From: Pachyseris speciosa
Lineage: Eukaryota > Cnidaria > Anthozoa > Scleractinia > Pachyseridae
Direction of reading: 5' to 3'
Assembly (NCBI GenBank): GCA_016490735.1
Contig: JAEMWC010001377.1
Span: 96,001 to 160,000 of the forward strand
Length of the DNA: 64,000 nt
The position numbers and the translations under genes were made by a program. Numbering within the stretch: position 1 is the first letter of the stretch; the number at the start of each line of letters is the position of its first letter. Shown piece by piece: positions 11,014 to 23,892 of the stretch. The notes below the pieces were generated by a model that was not told the origin of the DNA, did no database searches, and saw only the letters and a program-made list of their open reading frames with translations.

Positions 11014-12960
11014 TTAGAAACCATTCTTTAAAATGAAATGTCTGACTTGCTCCAAGTGATCCTGGTCATTTCCAGATTTTGGTGTTAGTGATCTGTCAAA
11101 TTCTCTGTACTCCCATAATTCTGTTGTTTTTACCATTTGATAGTCATGTGATTTGTCAAAGAAGTCAGACATGTACAATTTTGTGGACATAAATTGCTTT
11201 TCACTTTCAGTGGGCTCATCAAGTTTTTGGAAAAATCTTTTTAAATCATCTAACAGTGTTAAGTCTTTGTCAAAGTCATCTTCACTATCACTAGTGGGGA
11301 AAGTACAGAGCACCAATCATTTGTTTGAATGATTTCAGTTTGGATTGCTTAATGGGTAGGTCTTCTACTTCTTCTCTCCTCGCTGTCATTTGTAGTTCTG
11401 TTGGTGGATTGTGCGTTGATTTGTTTCCTTTTTGTTTCTTTGTGGGTGTCTTTCAGGTGTACAGTATATGGATATACAGGTGTACTGTATATCCATTTTT
11501 CATTGGTGTTAGGTCCAGTCGTTTGATACTGTCACTTTCTGATAGCTTGATGGTTTCCTGTGTTTTAACCAAGTTGATCATTGAATCATTTACAAAAGTC
11601 ACAGGGACAAAGTCAGTGGTTGAGGGGTCTTGTTGGAGCTGTTTTTCTTGGGAGCTGCAGTAAAATTCTCTATGCTGCAATCAGATACAAATGTTATAGG
11701 CACAGTTGGGGTTGGATTACACTTGCTGCAGCAAAAGTTCCTTTAAGTCGGCTATTTTCATGTTTGGTGGTATGGAGATGCTGTGGTGCTGAAAAATAGC
11801 TTTGATGTTCACCAGTTTTTCTTATTGTCAGTAAGTAAAAGCAGTGTTTCGTGTTTTTCTACAATTTCCTTGATTATATGAGTTCAGCATGAGGAATCAT
11901 GAGCTGTTTTGGATTGCAAAGTGTCAGGAGAAGGGTGTTTTTGCAATCATTATGACCCTTGTGAGTCAACTTGGTATGACAAAGTTTTTTTCTTACTTTC
12001 AGCAATACTGGTATTAATCAGTGTTGGATCAATGATACCAGGACAAAGTGAAACATGTAAGTCATCAGTTGTTTTCAGTATCACATCAAGAGCAGATTTG
12101 AAAATATTTGGCTCAAAGATGATGTGTGGGTGTTCCCCACAATTCACCCTGTTCCCCAGGATTTGTATTGTAAAATGACAGATGTCATCTCTTGCGATAG
12201 ATAATTTCGAGGGAAGGAAAAAGAAGTTTGGTATACCAACACCATTTGTTATATTTGGTTTAGAAAGAACAACCTTCACACTGTCATTGGTTGTTTTTTG
12301 AATTTGAAAATGTTATTGTCCACAGAAAGATGACATGAAGAACAGATTGAAAGATTGTATTATTAAATGTATGTGGGTGTAGAGGCTCAGAGAGATATTC
12401 TCCATGAGCATAGCATTCATTTTCATCGCTTGTCATTGGTCTGTATTCTTTAAGGAGCTGTAACAACCATTCTGTAAAAATCCCTGCTGATGTTTGAATG
12501 GAATCATCAAATCCTGCAGGTGGTTTAGTGTCAATGACAGGATCAGATCCACTTGTGGGATTCTCACATCTTTGTGCTTTTTCAAACATAATTTGAGCTT
12601 TCCTATACTCGTCCTCCTTTTTAACAGACTTAAGGAAGAAAGGCTGGCATGACCTGCATATGTAGCTTACACGAGATTCGTCATGAGAATCCATGTGTTT
12701 ATAAAGGTCACCATAAAATCAGTTATATTACCATTCTGTTCATCCAAAAAGTTACATGCCACAAAAAACTTGTTTTTAAATACACTTATGTTGTTGTTTT
12801 TTTTGCAGGGAAGGTTGCTTGAAAGGCATACCTCATTTTTACACTGTGAACATGTCACAATGCAAGGATTTACTTTTAGAATGTCAAGCTGGGCATCACT
12901 TCCAGATTTTGAGGACCTTTTACCTTTTGCAGGCTTATCCCTCTGGGCCCAGTTGCTCAA
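11014..12960 (-). pseudogene. Decayed internal gene of the 5.4-kb transposon
   Basis: The minus-strand coding blocks run 12,960 to 11,014 in at least four pieces with shifted frames. They include a cysteine-pair region (VTCSQCKNEVC), then after a frameshift near 12,690-12,705 DLYKHMDSHDESRVSYICRSC. The latter resembles a zinc-binding segment. Next come GFDDSIQTSAGIFTEWLLQLL and, after a shift at an A-run near 12,285-12,295, NCGEHPHIIFEPNIFKSALDVILKT. The last block is acidic (DSEDDFDKDLTLLDDLKRFF). A MITE at 12,945-13,063 interrupts the 5' part. Position and orientation imply the transposase or an accessory gene of the host element. I do not recognise the family. Confidence 0.55.
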
Positions 12961-13063
12961 AGCATGGTTAGCGCTAACTATTGGTTAACATGTATTAAAA
13001 CCTGTAGGTTGTCATGGCATTTAACCCTGGTTAGCGCTAACCATGCTTCAAGCAATTGGGCCC
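12945..13063. mobile_element. 119-bp foldback MITE nested in the transposon
   Basis: The imperfect palindrome starts GGGCCCAGTTGCT and ends AGCAATTGGGCCC. It has inner inverted copies of GGTTAGCGCTAAC, each itself palindromic. No clear target duplication is visible. It disrupts the upstream part of the decayed gene. Confidence 0.7.
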
Positions 13064-15614
13064 TGGATGTTAAACTTGCATAGTGTTTATCGCACACCCT
13101 TAGATTTGTGTTGTTTTCCATGTTAACACTAAGGTCTTGAGGGCTACATCTCATTTCATACTCCCAATCATGCTGTCAAATTTATGGGATCCTGCCTCAT
13201 TTTCACAGCCCATTAGGCAACACTTTACACCTCCAGTTAAATGTCCATTCATGATTACCACCCGTTATTTCCTATAATGGCACAAAATTGTGCAAAGGTT
13301 TACCACAGTTTGATAGCCAGTATAAATCACTTGTTAACTAAAGTTAAATTTGGAATTAACTTGTGATCACAAGTCCAAAACAGTTGCATAATTATGGTGC
13401 AAAGGTAAAGGAGTGTGACTTTCTTGTTACATCTATAACCAAAATAGATGTAACAAATCTTTTAGACCTGAGGACCATACTAAAGAGAAAACCAGGGTTG
13501 TGAAATTCAACCATTTTGACACTAGAATAAGCCAACATCAGACCAAGTAAAAGGTGGATAACTGGGAAGAACATGGGAATGCCTGTGGTATTATTGGAGG
13601 TAGCATCAAAGTTTTCACCAACTGCTATTACAATGAGGAAAATGCCTGCTGAGTACATGGTAACAGAATAATGTTTGGACACCGCCAACAGAGTTTGAGT
13701 AGTACCAAGGTTTAACAAGGTGCTGTAAATTATAAAGGAAAAAACATGTGATTATAACAGTGGAAAGAAAAACTTTTGATGCTAGACTCCAAAAATATTG
13801 CACAAGGGAGAATTTTGATTGTGGCTTGACAGGTAAACAAGTTTTGTATAGTGGTTCAAGTGGGGACAAAAACAACCTCAGAAGAACAACTGCAGGGCAC
13901 AGTATGATTTCCAATAATTATGTAATTGAGTCTTTGGTTGTACTTGACAATTTGCTTTGAGCATGTTCTGCACATCATTTCCCAGTTCATTAGGACAAAA
14001 TTGTGATCACAATACACATACACTGTACATGTAATAGTAAAAGTTGAATAAAATAAGTTTGCAAGGATGGTATGATGGGATTGCCTTAATCTAAACTGTA
14101 CAAAAAAAGAAGCTTAATAACAATGACAGTAACCATCCAGCTACACCCAAATTTGAAACCATGTGTTTGTAGAACACCAGCCACACTTTATTGGAGTGGT
14201 GTTTTTTTAGTTGGAATACAATAGTCACCAGAAGTGATGTTGAGGCTATAGGATAGCCTTGTAAATTTTGGAAAGGATAGAGAAAGAGCTGTCATTATAA
14301 CATGGCAATGCAGCACTGTTATTACACCATCCATAATGTAGTGGCATTGTTCAGGAACAAGCCAAGTAAGGTCAAACACTAAATCATAAAACAAAATTGC
14401 TGCGACCAAAAATAAAAGTAGTACAATATTTTTATTCAACATCCTTTGTTGGTTTGTTTTCTGCAGTTATATAATAATTATTATATAACAACTAACTGAT
14501 ATCTTTGATTACACTACTTTGTAACTCTGATTTCTAATATTTATTATTTTCTTATTTCTATTCTTCTTATTATATTCTAATTGTATAACGTTTTTGTTTT
14601 GTTTTTGTATCTATATCTTTGTTATAATTATAGAGTAAGTAAAATGTGTTATGGTATCTAACCGGACAATTCAACAAAATGCAACGACAGCACAGGGTAT
14701 ATACACCAAATTAATGACAAAACCAAATAATACCAAACCCAGATAATTCCTGGGTGCCAACAGCAATTTGTAAAGGAACACTTACAGCAACACGGTAAGC
14801 CAACCCAACAATTGCGGCAAAGAGCAAAATACAAAACTCCACATCATAAGCCAACAATCAAACCTCGCACTCACAGCGGTATTGAAGCCAACCCAACAAT
14901 TGCAACAGAGAGCAAACTCACCGCAACACGAAGCTTCACGATTAAAGGTAACAAAATGCACATTAACAGCGTACAAATACCACCAAAACAACAACAAAAC
15001 AAAGAAGATAAGACAAAAAGTTCATAGTCCCAAGCAAAGGCTTGAAAACTGCAAACAGAAGTAATCAACAATCGTTCAAACCGCACAGAAATTTGTGGGG
15101 TATTCAACACCCTCAACTCAAACGGATTGATATGAAGAACGGCTGAATCAATCGACACAGAATAACAAAAAATATAATCTTATATGATCAGTGTATGAAA
15201 CCTCCTTTTATGGAAGCTGATGGTTACGTACTTTTAAAGAAAAATCCAAATGTTTTACGTTGACTTCGGTGGTACCGAAGGCAAGATGGCGGTCCCGCTA
15301 CGAAACCCGCAACACAAACACAACAAGAATACAAAATTACACGCACAAACAATACACGAGTTTAAACAAACAGCTAAAAACAACAACAACGCGTACAGAC
15401 TTACGATCAATTAGCGAAAAAAAGCGATATTAGCCCTAGTATTTCGTCTTTCTTAATCACTGTTGTCCTTATTTCAATGGCGTCCTCACGCTAATCTACA
15501 CAAGCCAAGCGGAGGCGCTCATCCGTTGCTATGTGACGTCACACTGGCAGCGAGGAGTCGGTCAAGCTCGGCTATCAAAGAACAATAGAGTCGCCCCTCC
15601 CTCCTGGAGGTGTT

Positions 15615-16605
15615 TCAATAGGGGAAATAAGTTTTTTACTGCAAGTAAAAATCCAGTCTAAATTCAGTTCAGCGTCTTTAAAAGGGGTTACTAAAACACT
15701 GAGGTCTTTAAGATGGCTTCTTTTCTTGGCAGTTTGGCAGAGACGTTAATTTGTGATCATCAACATTTTCATTTTAACAGGTACACTTTTTATCTTGCAC
15801 GCTATCTCAACACAACTGACCATTTCAAGTCCTGTAGAATCCAGAGAAATTTTTGTTTCATGTTGATAGTCTCACATATTTCACATATTCTCACAATATT
15901 CAATTGTGTTCAACAGAAGTGTGTTTTTTTTCTTCTGCTTTCCTCTATTCTTCCTCCATTTTTTTTTTTAACCCATTTCAAGGTCTTCAATTTTTTTTAG
16001 GAGTTCTCCCCTGTCAGCGTTTTGTGGACTCGGGTTTTTGAAGACTGAGCGTTAGTCGATTAAGAAACAACTCAACTAACCAAACAATGTATGACTGGGG
16101 GTGTGTCTGCGGGAAGGGGAAGGTTGTTGAAAACGTTTTCAAATCGTTTTGTTATGCAATGTTATGTAACATTTCGGAGTGGGTGGAATTTAACAACGCA
16201 AATGTCTTACCTTTTTAGGCGGAATGTATCCTTCGTTGTTGCAGATCCTCTTGTCATGATCGGCCAGCAATAAATGTTTTTCACAAAGAAATGTTCCGGT
16301 ATGGGAAAGGTTTTGAAAACAGTTGAACACCGGAAATAATCGCCGTGGGCGTAAAACAATTGCCACGGCAATCATCCTGTTCACGTAATGGGAAGCAGCA
16401 ATTTAATTTGCTTTGGCTAATCTTTTCGTCGTAGTGCTTGTTTGAGGAGCGTCGCTTCAGTCAAATACCCTCAGGCCCGTGCTTGTGATTCTGCCAACAA
16501 AGATATATTAACTACCCCCAACAGTCATCGACAACAGACGTCTGTCGCAACGCTCGTGGGGCTCTTAAAGAATCCATTTTTACGAGAAGAAAAGAAATCG
16601 TAACT
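15615..16605. other. No recognisable gene
   Basis: T-rich sequence with short frames only. A run of about eleven T's at 15,959-15,969 and mixed pyrimidine tracts are present. No conserved motif was seen. Confidence 0.4.
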
Positions 16606-16611
16606 CTTACA

Positions 16612-18251
16612 GAGGGGGGTGAATAGGTTCGCGGATCGGCGGATTTGGCTAAAAAAAGCTACTCCGATTTCGGATTTTGAGGATACATTTTGCGGATTGG
16701 CGGATTTTGAACGCTCAGCGGATCACGGATTTCTTCAATATTTCAGCGTAGATTATGGATTTTGTTTGTCTTGAAGTGCGGATCGCGGAACTTAACTTGG
16801 CGGTCTGTTTCAATTATTTCTGCCTGACCTTAGAACTAGACTAGATTAAGCAAAGAACATAATTTTCTGAGAACAAAAATCCACCTTTGAGCATAAAACA
16901 ACTCAATTTGCCCATAAGATGCCAAATCGAGTACCATTGACTTAACCACACCGGCCAAAACCGCGCAGAACCACGTCCCTGGTACCGCTTGTGACGTTAT
17001 CAGTTTTAATGCTCATGGACAACTTTTATATGTAGCATGTGTAGGTGAAGAGATCTTTCAAACCATACCCGAATGAGCACGATTCCGTCAAACAGGCCGG
17101 AGAAAACCCGTATAAACCAAGTGACGTTGAGCCGAAAATTCGAACGAAAATCTTGTTCCACTACCCACCTGCACTTTCTTCCATCTAATCCTAAAGGTTT
17201 TCCACAAATCTTTTCCCACCGAAAGAAAATGCCCAGCAAGAGAAAAAGAAAGCGAGGCAAGAAAAGCGAAAGAAAAGGGGAGGAGAGAAAGTGAAAGGTA
17301 GAAGGAGATGGGGCAGTGAAACTTTTCAACCCATTGCATGGCCTAACTTGGAAAGCTCATATTATGCATCAGTTACTGAAGGGTGCGAGGATCTCCACCA
17401 GCAAACAGAGGTTTGGGCAGTTTTGGTTCTTTTTGGCTAAATTCTGGCCAGAAAACAGCTCGACGAGCTCAAAAGGTGTTTTTCGGCAAAATGCTTGGTA
17501 GTTAATGGGCTAACACATCTTTGACCTACAATGTAATAGGACTCCAGATAACTCTAGGACCCCAGGATCTCGGCTTCTGGCCAGACAAAAAGCCATTGTC
17601 CTCACCAGACCACCACGTGTACCATCGGCACGGTCAACATGGAGGGTCAGGTCATTGAGACAAAGACCATCGATTGCGTCGAATTTTTTACCGAGAAGGT
17701 GCCAATGGCGGTGACTTTCATCATAAAAACAAGTTTCGGTGCTGCGTCGATTCCAGCAATTGGAAAAGCGTAGTGAATCTACTCGAGCATATGACGTTAA
17801 AACGGATTGTTATGTTTTTTCTACGAGAGTTCTGTTGTCTTTAGATTAGATTTCTTTAATGATTACAAAACAGGTGTCATGGTGGGGTTTATTAACCTTA
17901 GATTTCGCTACACTCTTGGTAACTTGACGTTTCAAATACCTGTCCTCTGATTGATTCGAAAAGACCTAAAACGTAACCCAAATACAAAAATGCACGCTGT
18001 TCTAATGACATCAGGTTTCAAATGTCAGCAACAAACATTTTAATCTTAGAGCGATGGGGACGCGCGCAAGCGCGAGGATGTCTTTCCTTTCTTTGTTTAG
18101 CGTCTCGCGCTCGCGTGTAACACTTCGCGACGTGCTTAGTTGGCTTTCTTTCCTGTGGATTCGGATTTTTGTAAAAATATCTGCGGATTGGCGGATTTTG
18201 CGAAAAATTAGCACGGATCGACGGATTTCCTGACCCCTATTCACCCCCCTC
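16612..18251. mobile_element. Non-autonomous transposon, copy A (1.64 kb)
   Basis: The ends are GAGGGGGGTGAATAGG and its exact complement, flanked by CTTACA on both sides (16,606-16,611 and 18,252-18,257), a 6-bp target duplication. Both subterminal zones hold repeated CGGAT(T/C)GGCGGATTT motifs in opposite orientation, as expected of transposase-binding arrays. No conserved long open frame is present. A homologous copy lies at 23,893-25,598. Superfamilies with 6-bp duplications include IS3EU and Dada, but the assignment is open. Confidence 0.88.
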
Positions 18252-18439
18252 CTTACATAGAAAGAGACTAAAAGAGACGAAGAATTCACTAAAATGAACA
18301 CACCTCTTTAATGCTCTTAAGAAATTACAAAATTTCCAACTACTATAAACTAAAATGAATCGACAAAACTATGGCAGCAACGTTATTTTAAGAAAACTCT
18401 AAGCTTATATTCTTAAACAATCTGCATTGTTATGCGATT

Positions 18440-18515
18440 GCATTACTCATTTGACGCTGCAGAATTTCTGCAGCATGGGTCATTTGAGGCCGCAGAATTT
18501 CTGCAGCATGGGTCA
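18440..18515. repeat. Two tandem copies of a 32-bp unit with a PstI-type palindrome
   Basis: GCAGAATTTCTGCAGCATGG plus TCATTTGA.GC occurs twice in succession. Each unit contains the palindrome CTGCAGAATTTCTGCAG or a one-base variant. Confidence 0.6.
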
Positions 18516-18837
18516 TAATATTTGCAATTTTTAAATCAATGTCCATATAGTGTCCGATTTCAGTGGTGTAATCTCCTTCTGATCTGTTTTTGTTGTAACA
18601 GTGGCAGACATGCCTCTGAATCATTGGTTTTTCTGGGCACTGATGAATATTTCGAATTAAATTGAAGAATTAGGAGTTTATATGTCTGCCATCCGACAAA
18701 TGTGTATACATCTACTGAACTTTTTTCTAAGAGCTGTGAAAATGGCATCCTTATTGTTTATAAAATTCCAAAAAACTTAACAGTCCGCAAAGCACTTCAT
18801 ATTTTTGCGCGCTATTTCGATTTTGTTATGTTGTTTG

Positions 18838-19150
18838 TCCTGTTCTTAATGTTTGCCATTGTTTTGTTGGGCTTTGTGGGCTTTTGCTAATTTGATTTGT
18901 CGTTCGCCCTTCTTTTTAACGTTTGTCCTTGTTTCATTGGGCTTTGCGGGCTATTTCCAATCGATATGTTTCAGTTTCGCTCTGCTTTCAACGTTTGCCC
19001 TTGTTTTATTGGGCTTTGCGGGTCATTTCCTACTTGATATGTTATTATCCTTGCTTTTTACGTTTTTACCCGCGTTTTATATGATCTTTGCGCGCTGTTT
19101 CTAATTTGATTTGTTGTTCGCCAAGCCTTTAACGTTTGCCCCCCTCTGCG
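18838..19150 (+). repeat. Diverged ~80-bp tandem repeat, about four copies
   Basis: Units share AACGTTTGCCCTTG, then TTGGGCTTTGCGGGC and a variable T-rich segment. The T-rich strand leaves long hydrophobic open frames (for example 19,225-19,617 nearby), which I regard as a compositional effect. Confidence 0.65.
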
Positions 19151-19729
19151 AGATATTAGAATTTGGGTATTTTAATTGCCTTGCTTCCCCTCATTCTATT
19201 TGAGCTGGTGGGCTATTTTCTGTTTTGCTTATTTATAATTTGATATATCTGGGTTTTGTCCTTTGTTTGGTTTGGACTTTGTTATTTTCTGTTTGTAATC
19301 GTTTTATGCTTGTAACAACTATTTTGCACAAGCCATTTATTTTGTCCATAAGTCATTTTCTTAGATTTGCAGATAAAATTCAGAGTTTTTCGTCCGCTTA
19401 TTTACAGCTGCACCATTTGTTTTGTTTGCTTTTAAGTTGTTCGTTTTGTTTTATTCAATTAGTTTTTGCTTGTTTCTGGATATTTGCCGGCATATGCGTG
19501 GTTCATACCTTCGTGTTTAAAGTTGATGTTTTGTCCTGTTTGCTCATTGTCTTTCCTTTGATTTTTAAATCTTTTTGCGGTTGTTGTTTCCTCTACGGCA
19601 ATTCCAACACGTTCTAAAGTTAAGTGTGATATTCTAAAGTGAAAAAGTCGGCGAAAAAAGCCCCTCTTCGTCTCATAATCCACTATGGTAATGTAAATAC
19701 GGAAACAAAAGCCAAAACCAACTAAACCA

Positions 19730-20370
19730 AGTTGATTCAGAAATTTCTGAAACCATTTCAAAGGATGGCTGGAAGGTTGCTTCGAAAATTTCTGAAACAC
19801 CTTTTAAGATATGGTTAAAAATTAAATGCTTCAGAAATTTCTGAAACCATTTCGAAGTATGGCTCGAAGGTTGCTTCGGAAATTTCTGAAACCTCTTTTA
19901 AGGTATGGCTAAAAATGTTTCAGAAGTTTCTTGAACCATTTCAAAGTATGTCTAAAACGTTGCATCGGAAATTTCTGAAACAATTTTAAGATATGGCTTA
20001 GAGTATGACTAAAACCATTTTAGAGTACTATGGCTGAAAGTTGCCTCGGAAATTTTTGAAACCACTTCAAAGGGTGGCTAAAAGACTGTTTCAGAAGTTT
20101 CTGAAACCATTTCAAACTGTGACTAAAACGTCGCTTCGTAAATTTCTAAGACAATTTTAAAATATGGCTGGAAAGCTGCTTCGGAAATTCTGAAACTAAT
20201 TCAAAGTGTGGCTATAAAAATGCTTCAGACATTTCTGAAACCATTTTAAAGTATGACGTTGCTTCGGAAATTTCTAAAGAAAATTTAAAATATGGCTGGA
20301 AAGCTGCTTCCAAATTTTAGAGTTGGCTAAAAAAGTGTTTCGTAAAGTTTTAAAACCAATTCAAACTTGT
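19730..20370 (+). repeat. Degenerate tandem repeat of CGGAAATTTCTGAAAC units
   Basis: More than ten copies of (TTC)GGAAATTTCTGAAAC followed by CATTTNAAAGTATGGCT and an AAG/TTGC linker occur at about 45-60 bp spacing. Each unit contains the small palindrome GAAATTTC. It is noncoding and an old minisatellite. Confidence 0.7.
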
Positions 20371-21150
20371 GCTGAAATTGGGCCAAAACAAAAAGTAACG
20401 TTTAACTTTATATTTAGCTCTATATTGTTACGATAAAATATAACAAAAACCACCGGGAATTATACATTCTTTGCTAGATGTTCATATGTTTCCTTTAAAT
20501 ATCTATACGTTCCCAACTGAAGTTTCCCATTGCTGTCCAGCTTAAAATTTACTAGAAGCACACAAGCTACTGGCAGCTCGTCTTCCCAAGTGCTTCCATC
20601 ATGCAACAACCATGGCTGCCATTTTGTTCTTCAGCTTCCTTTCCAGTACTGAATTTTGAATTTATCGCCATTGAGTTCGATTACTTTTCCCATCAATGGA
20701 ACTTTGGTGTAGTTTTCGATGTTCACGGCAACAAAAACATACTTTTGAAGAGACTCCTCCAGGTTGTCGTTGTCTACTCAGTTACACGCGACAGTATCTG
20801 CTCTCGGCTCTGGTAACGCCCAGTGTGCACCTAAAAAAAAGTAGGTTCCCAAAAGATACATATGTCGGATACACGCTCCATATTGCATTGCAAACTTTGC
20901 AACTCAGTCATTAGCATCAACGGACTACCTCAGTATGGGATATCACAGGACTCCCACACAAAAATCGGATAATCCATCTTTCCAGATTTTGTTTGTTTGT
21001 TTATTTTTGTTTTGTTTGTTTTCTCATCAGTAGCATAGATTCTAAAACCTTTTTGCGAACTTTTAGGAGAAGTTTTAACTTTGGTTAAGGCAGACTCAGT
21101 AACGAACAATTGCCAGTCGCAAGTCTTTCCAGCCGCGGCCCCTCCCCTGT
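20371..21150. other. No recognisable gene
   Basis: A 71-codon frame at 20,601-20,816 has no recognised motif. T-rich low-complexity sequence (TTTG repeats) lies at about 20,988-21,020. Confidence 0.35.
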
Positions 21151-21154
21151 TCCT

Positions 21155-21245
21155 ATTAACTGTGGGACGTTAAAGAGCCCACACACTGTTCGAAAAGAGT
21201 AGGAGACAAAGTACCCCTATCTCTCGTCTGTCTTTCACATTCATC
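21155..21245 (+). mobile_element. 3' fragment of a tRNA-derived SINE
   Basis: The block CTGTGGGACGTTAAAGAGCC, then CACACACTGTTCGAAAAGAG and a CTATCTCTC tail match the 3' half of the complete SINE at 22,038-22,345. The tRNA-like head is absent. Confidence 0.65.
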
Positions 21246-22037
21246 AGTGCGTGGGTTGGGAGGGCGGGTGGATGAGATCAAATATGGACTGATAGCGGTT
21301 TCCAGAGGCAGGACAACGTGTAGGACAACGCCACCTATTTTTAAAAACAATATCTAGTCCTGAAAACGTAATAATGACCGATAACCTGCTAAATAAACAG
21401 AGCAAAATTCGCAACTTCGAGTATTTCCATATCAACATCCATCGATAGTGATTACTTTTTTCTTACCTGAGGAACTACATAGACACTCATTAACACAGCA
21501 TTTATAGGTGTGCGCTGTTAAAAGAGGGGTCAGAAGCAGATGATTTTGTAAGTGTAGGTAAATATTCGCATATCATTTGGAACCTGAAACGTGGCGAGTG
21601 ACGGAATATAAATCTACCGGAAATCTAATTCGTTGGAAATAATTCAACTAAAAACTTACATTAAGAAAGAGATTACCTTCAACAAAAGAAAAGCCCGTGA
21701 ATTTCACGTTGTCTACATAACTTGGTAACAGTCTCGATCGTGACTTTCTAGAAATTCAAGTTCGTTATCTGAATTAAGTAGGTGTTGACTCTTCGCCTAA
21801 ATCCTGTTGCTCCTGAATGAACATCCTGTCTGTTTACTATTTTCTGCTGGACTGCAACGTACATGTATAACTTCAAAGATAGCCTGCCTCCTTTTCTAGA
21901 AGTCCGATTCCCTGGATTATGGAACATAATTATTATAGTAGACAAACGGTCAATTTATAGCACAAAGGGGACAGCTTTAACTTAACTCAACATGATTTAC
22001 TCAACTTATTTACTGATGAGTTCCATTTCCGCGAAAT

Positions 22038-22345
22038 GGCCCGTTAGCCCAGTGGTAGAGCACCGGACTAGCGTGCGGGAGGTGGTTCAAAGCCCGGTCG
22101 GACCAAAACTCAGGGTCTTTAAATAATTAAGGAGAAAGTGCTGCCTTTGTAATAACATCTGAAAATGGTTAGACTTTCTAGTCTTCTCGGATAAGGACGA
22201 TAAACCGTAGGCCCCGTCTCACAACTCTTCATAATTGATTCTGTGGGACGTAAAAGAACCCACACACTGTTCGAAAAGAGTAGGGGACGTAGTTCCCGGT
22301 GTGATGGTCTATCTCTCATCTGATGATTAAATGCTCGGAGATATT
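22038..22345 (+). mobile_element. tRNA-derived SINE with intact head
   Basis: The head has box A TAGCCCAGTGGTAGAGC and box B GGTTCAAAGCC (22,084-22,094) at tRNA-like spacing. A body of about 230 bp follows, containing CTCGGATAAGGACGATAAAC and GTGGGACGTAAAAGAACCC. It ends in CTATCTCTCATCTG. The head is tRNA-like but lacks a closed acceptor stem, so it is called a SINE. The homologous 3' fragment is at 21,155. Confidence 0.75.
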
Positions 22346-23144
22346 AGCTGCACAAGCTACTCTAAAATCCGAGGGTAAATAATGTGATGTATGTGTATGT
22401 ATGTATGTGTATACCATCGAAGTTCACTTCTTAAACATAAATTCTATGAAGAAAAAAGAACAAAAAAAAAAAAACAAACAAACAAACACACACACACGCA
22501 CAAAACAAATCGAACAATACTGACAGTCTGCAGTGCAATTGTTTTGTACGTAAACTATTTAATATGTGGGCATTCGGGTAACTAAAGCAGAGTGGTGACT
22601 CCCATATGGAGAGCAGTGGGTTATAGTTACTACATTGAAATTAAACCCCTAAAGGAGACCAACAATTTCCTAAATTTTACGATAACGACATTGTCATTGC
22701 ATGCATGCTGTTTTTTGTTCGATTGAGGTTTGGTAACGATCCCACTAAGATCTTTTGTATTTTTTTATCTTCTCACTTGGCTATATTCGGACATATAGAC
22801 TGCTTCAAATTCCAAGGGAAATAAAAAAAAACTAGAAAAAAAAAAAACCTATTGATAACGATTAACTAAACTTTGAAATACAGAAATAATGGAAGGAATC
22901 TAAATTAAAACAATTTTTTTTGTGTGTGTCCATAGACTGAAAACATAGAACTGCATAAATTGGCTTATTTCTATATCTGCGTCTGGTTGTGCAAACGAGT
23001 TAAAAGAAGAACAGGTCACATAAAAAATGTATATAATTTCCGGAGTTCGGTTTGGATTAATTTATGAAGATTTCACAGCCAAGTAGATTGAACAGGATAT
23101 CGATATGCTTTAGATTACGTGGCTCTCGAGGCATGACTTTGGAT
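22346..23144. other. Microsatellites, no gene
   Basis: (GTAT)n lies near 22,388-22,412, an A-run with AAAC repeats and short (CA)n near 22,465-22,500, and further A-runs near 22,840. No gene was recognised. Confidence 0.5.
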
Positions 23145-23697
23145 TCATAATTTTCCACCTTGCAGTTCTGTTCTCTTTCGTAACAGTTTTTCCTCCATTT
23201 CAGCCAGTGTCGGTCCCCTTACTATTAACATATCTACGTGTCTCCATTTTGTGTCATCCTTTGCATTGTTTTTGTGCGCATTACTTTGAGTATGTTTACT
23301 GCTATTTGAAAAATATTGTTCGCATAGACCACAATATTTGTTCATTTCCTGTTTCTTTTGCTCGCAAACAACTGCATTCTCGAGACATGTCCTCAAGGCT
23401 TGGCGATTTGGTCTCCAATATCAGCGGACGGTGTTTTCTGCTTTGATCCTCTATTTTTGAAAATGGAGGTTTCAGTTTCCTTTACCCTAGTCTCACGTCT
23501 TCGATGTACACAACTCTTATTCCATTCACTCCAGCTCTTTGAATAAAATTGGACCTTTCGTTTACACATATTCCCTTCTTTCTAACCAGGGCTTTCCTGA
23601 TCATAACAGCACCACGTAAAAAAGTCTTTTGACTAAATTTTTTTGACTGATCATCAAAGCTCTTACAAGTCCTGGCTGCACCTCTATTTGCTAGCAC
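23145..23697 (-). pseudogene. Coding remnant with a C2H2-like finger
   Basis: The minus-strand frame 23,697-23,482 encodes a basic segment ending NGIRVVYIEDVRLG. After a gap in another frame, 23,396-23,145 encodes YCGLCEQYFSNSSKHTQSNAH. That matches a C-x2-C-x11-H-x5-H zinc-finger spacing. The 'NERSNFIQRAGVNGIRVVYI' block looks like a conserved protein core. Frames are broken between the parts, so this is probably a decayed transposon protein. The family was not identified. Confidence 0.4.
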
Positions 23698-23892
23698 AAT
23701 GTTAACTTTATGGTCAACAAATTGGAATATTCTTTCGCCGCTGAATATATTCTCAGTTTATGAAGATTTTTGAGGTGATAGCGCCTTCGAATTCTGTAAA
23801 CAACAAAATATTTCTAGTGAATACTTCAGCACATCTTACTGAGACTGAAAAATGATAAAATACCAAACAACTGAATTCAACCCCTCCTTAGT

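Larger units (their letters stand above)
10233..15606. mobile_element. 5.4-kb DNA transposon with 8-bp target duplication
   Basis: The termini are CAGGAGGGAGGGG on the left and its exact complement on the right. GAGGTGTT flanks both ends (10,225-10,232 and 15,607-15,614). A shared subterminal block, ACTCCTC(A/G)CTGCCAGTG followed by TGACGTCAC, lies inside each end. An 8-bp duplication with CAG-type ends suits hAT, P or KDZ/Zisupton superfamilies, and the sequence alone does not decide between them. The interior carries decayed minus-strand coding sequence and a nested 119-bp MITE, so the copy is old and almost certainly inactive. Confidence 0.85.

Noticed and set aside
19225..19617. 130-codon hydrophobic open frame that could be a membrane protein
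   Set aside because: It lies in a T-rich tandem-repeat region. Hydrophobicity follows from T-rich codons and there is no start or splice context.
22013..22037. CTGATGAG followed by CGAAA just before a SINE, resembling a hammerhead core
   Set aside because: The bases between cannot form a proper stem II and no stem I or stem III partner was found, unlike the complete ribozyme at 52,340.
22038..22110. Possible functional tRNA gene
   Set aside because: Boxes A and B are present but the acceptor stem does not pair and a SINE body follows, with a second partial copy nearby.
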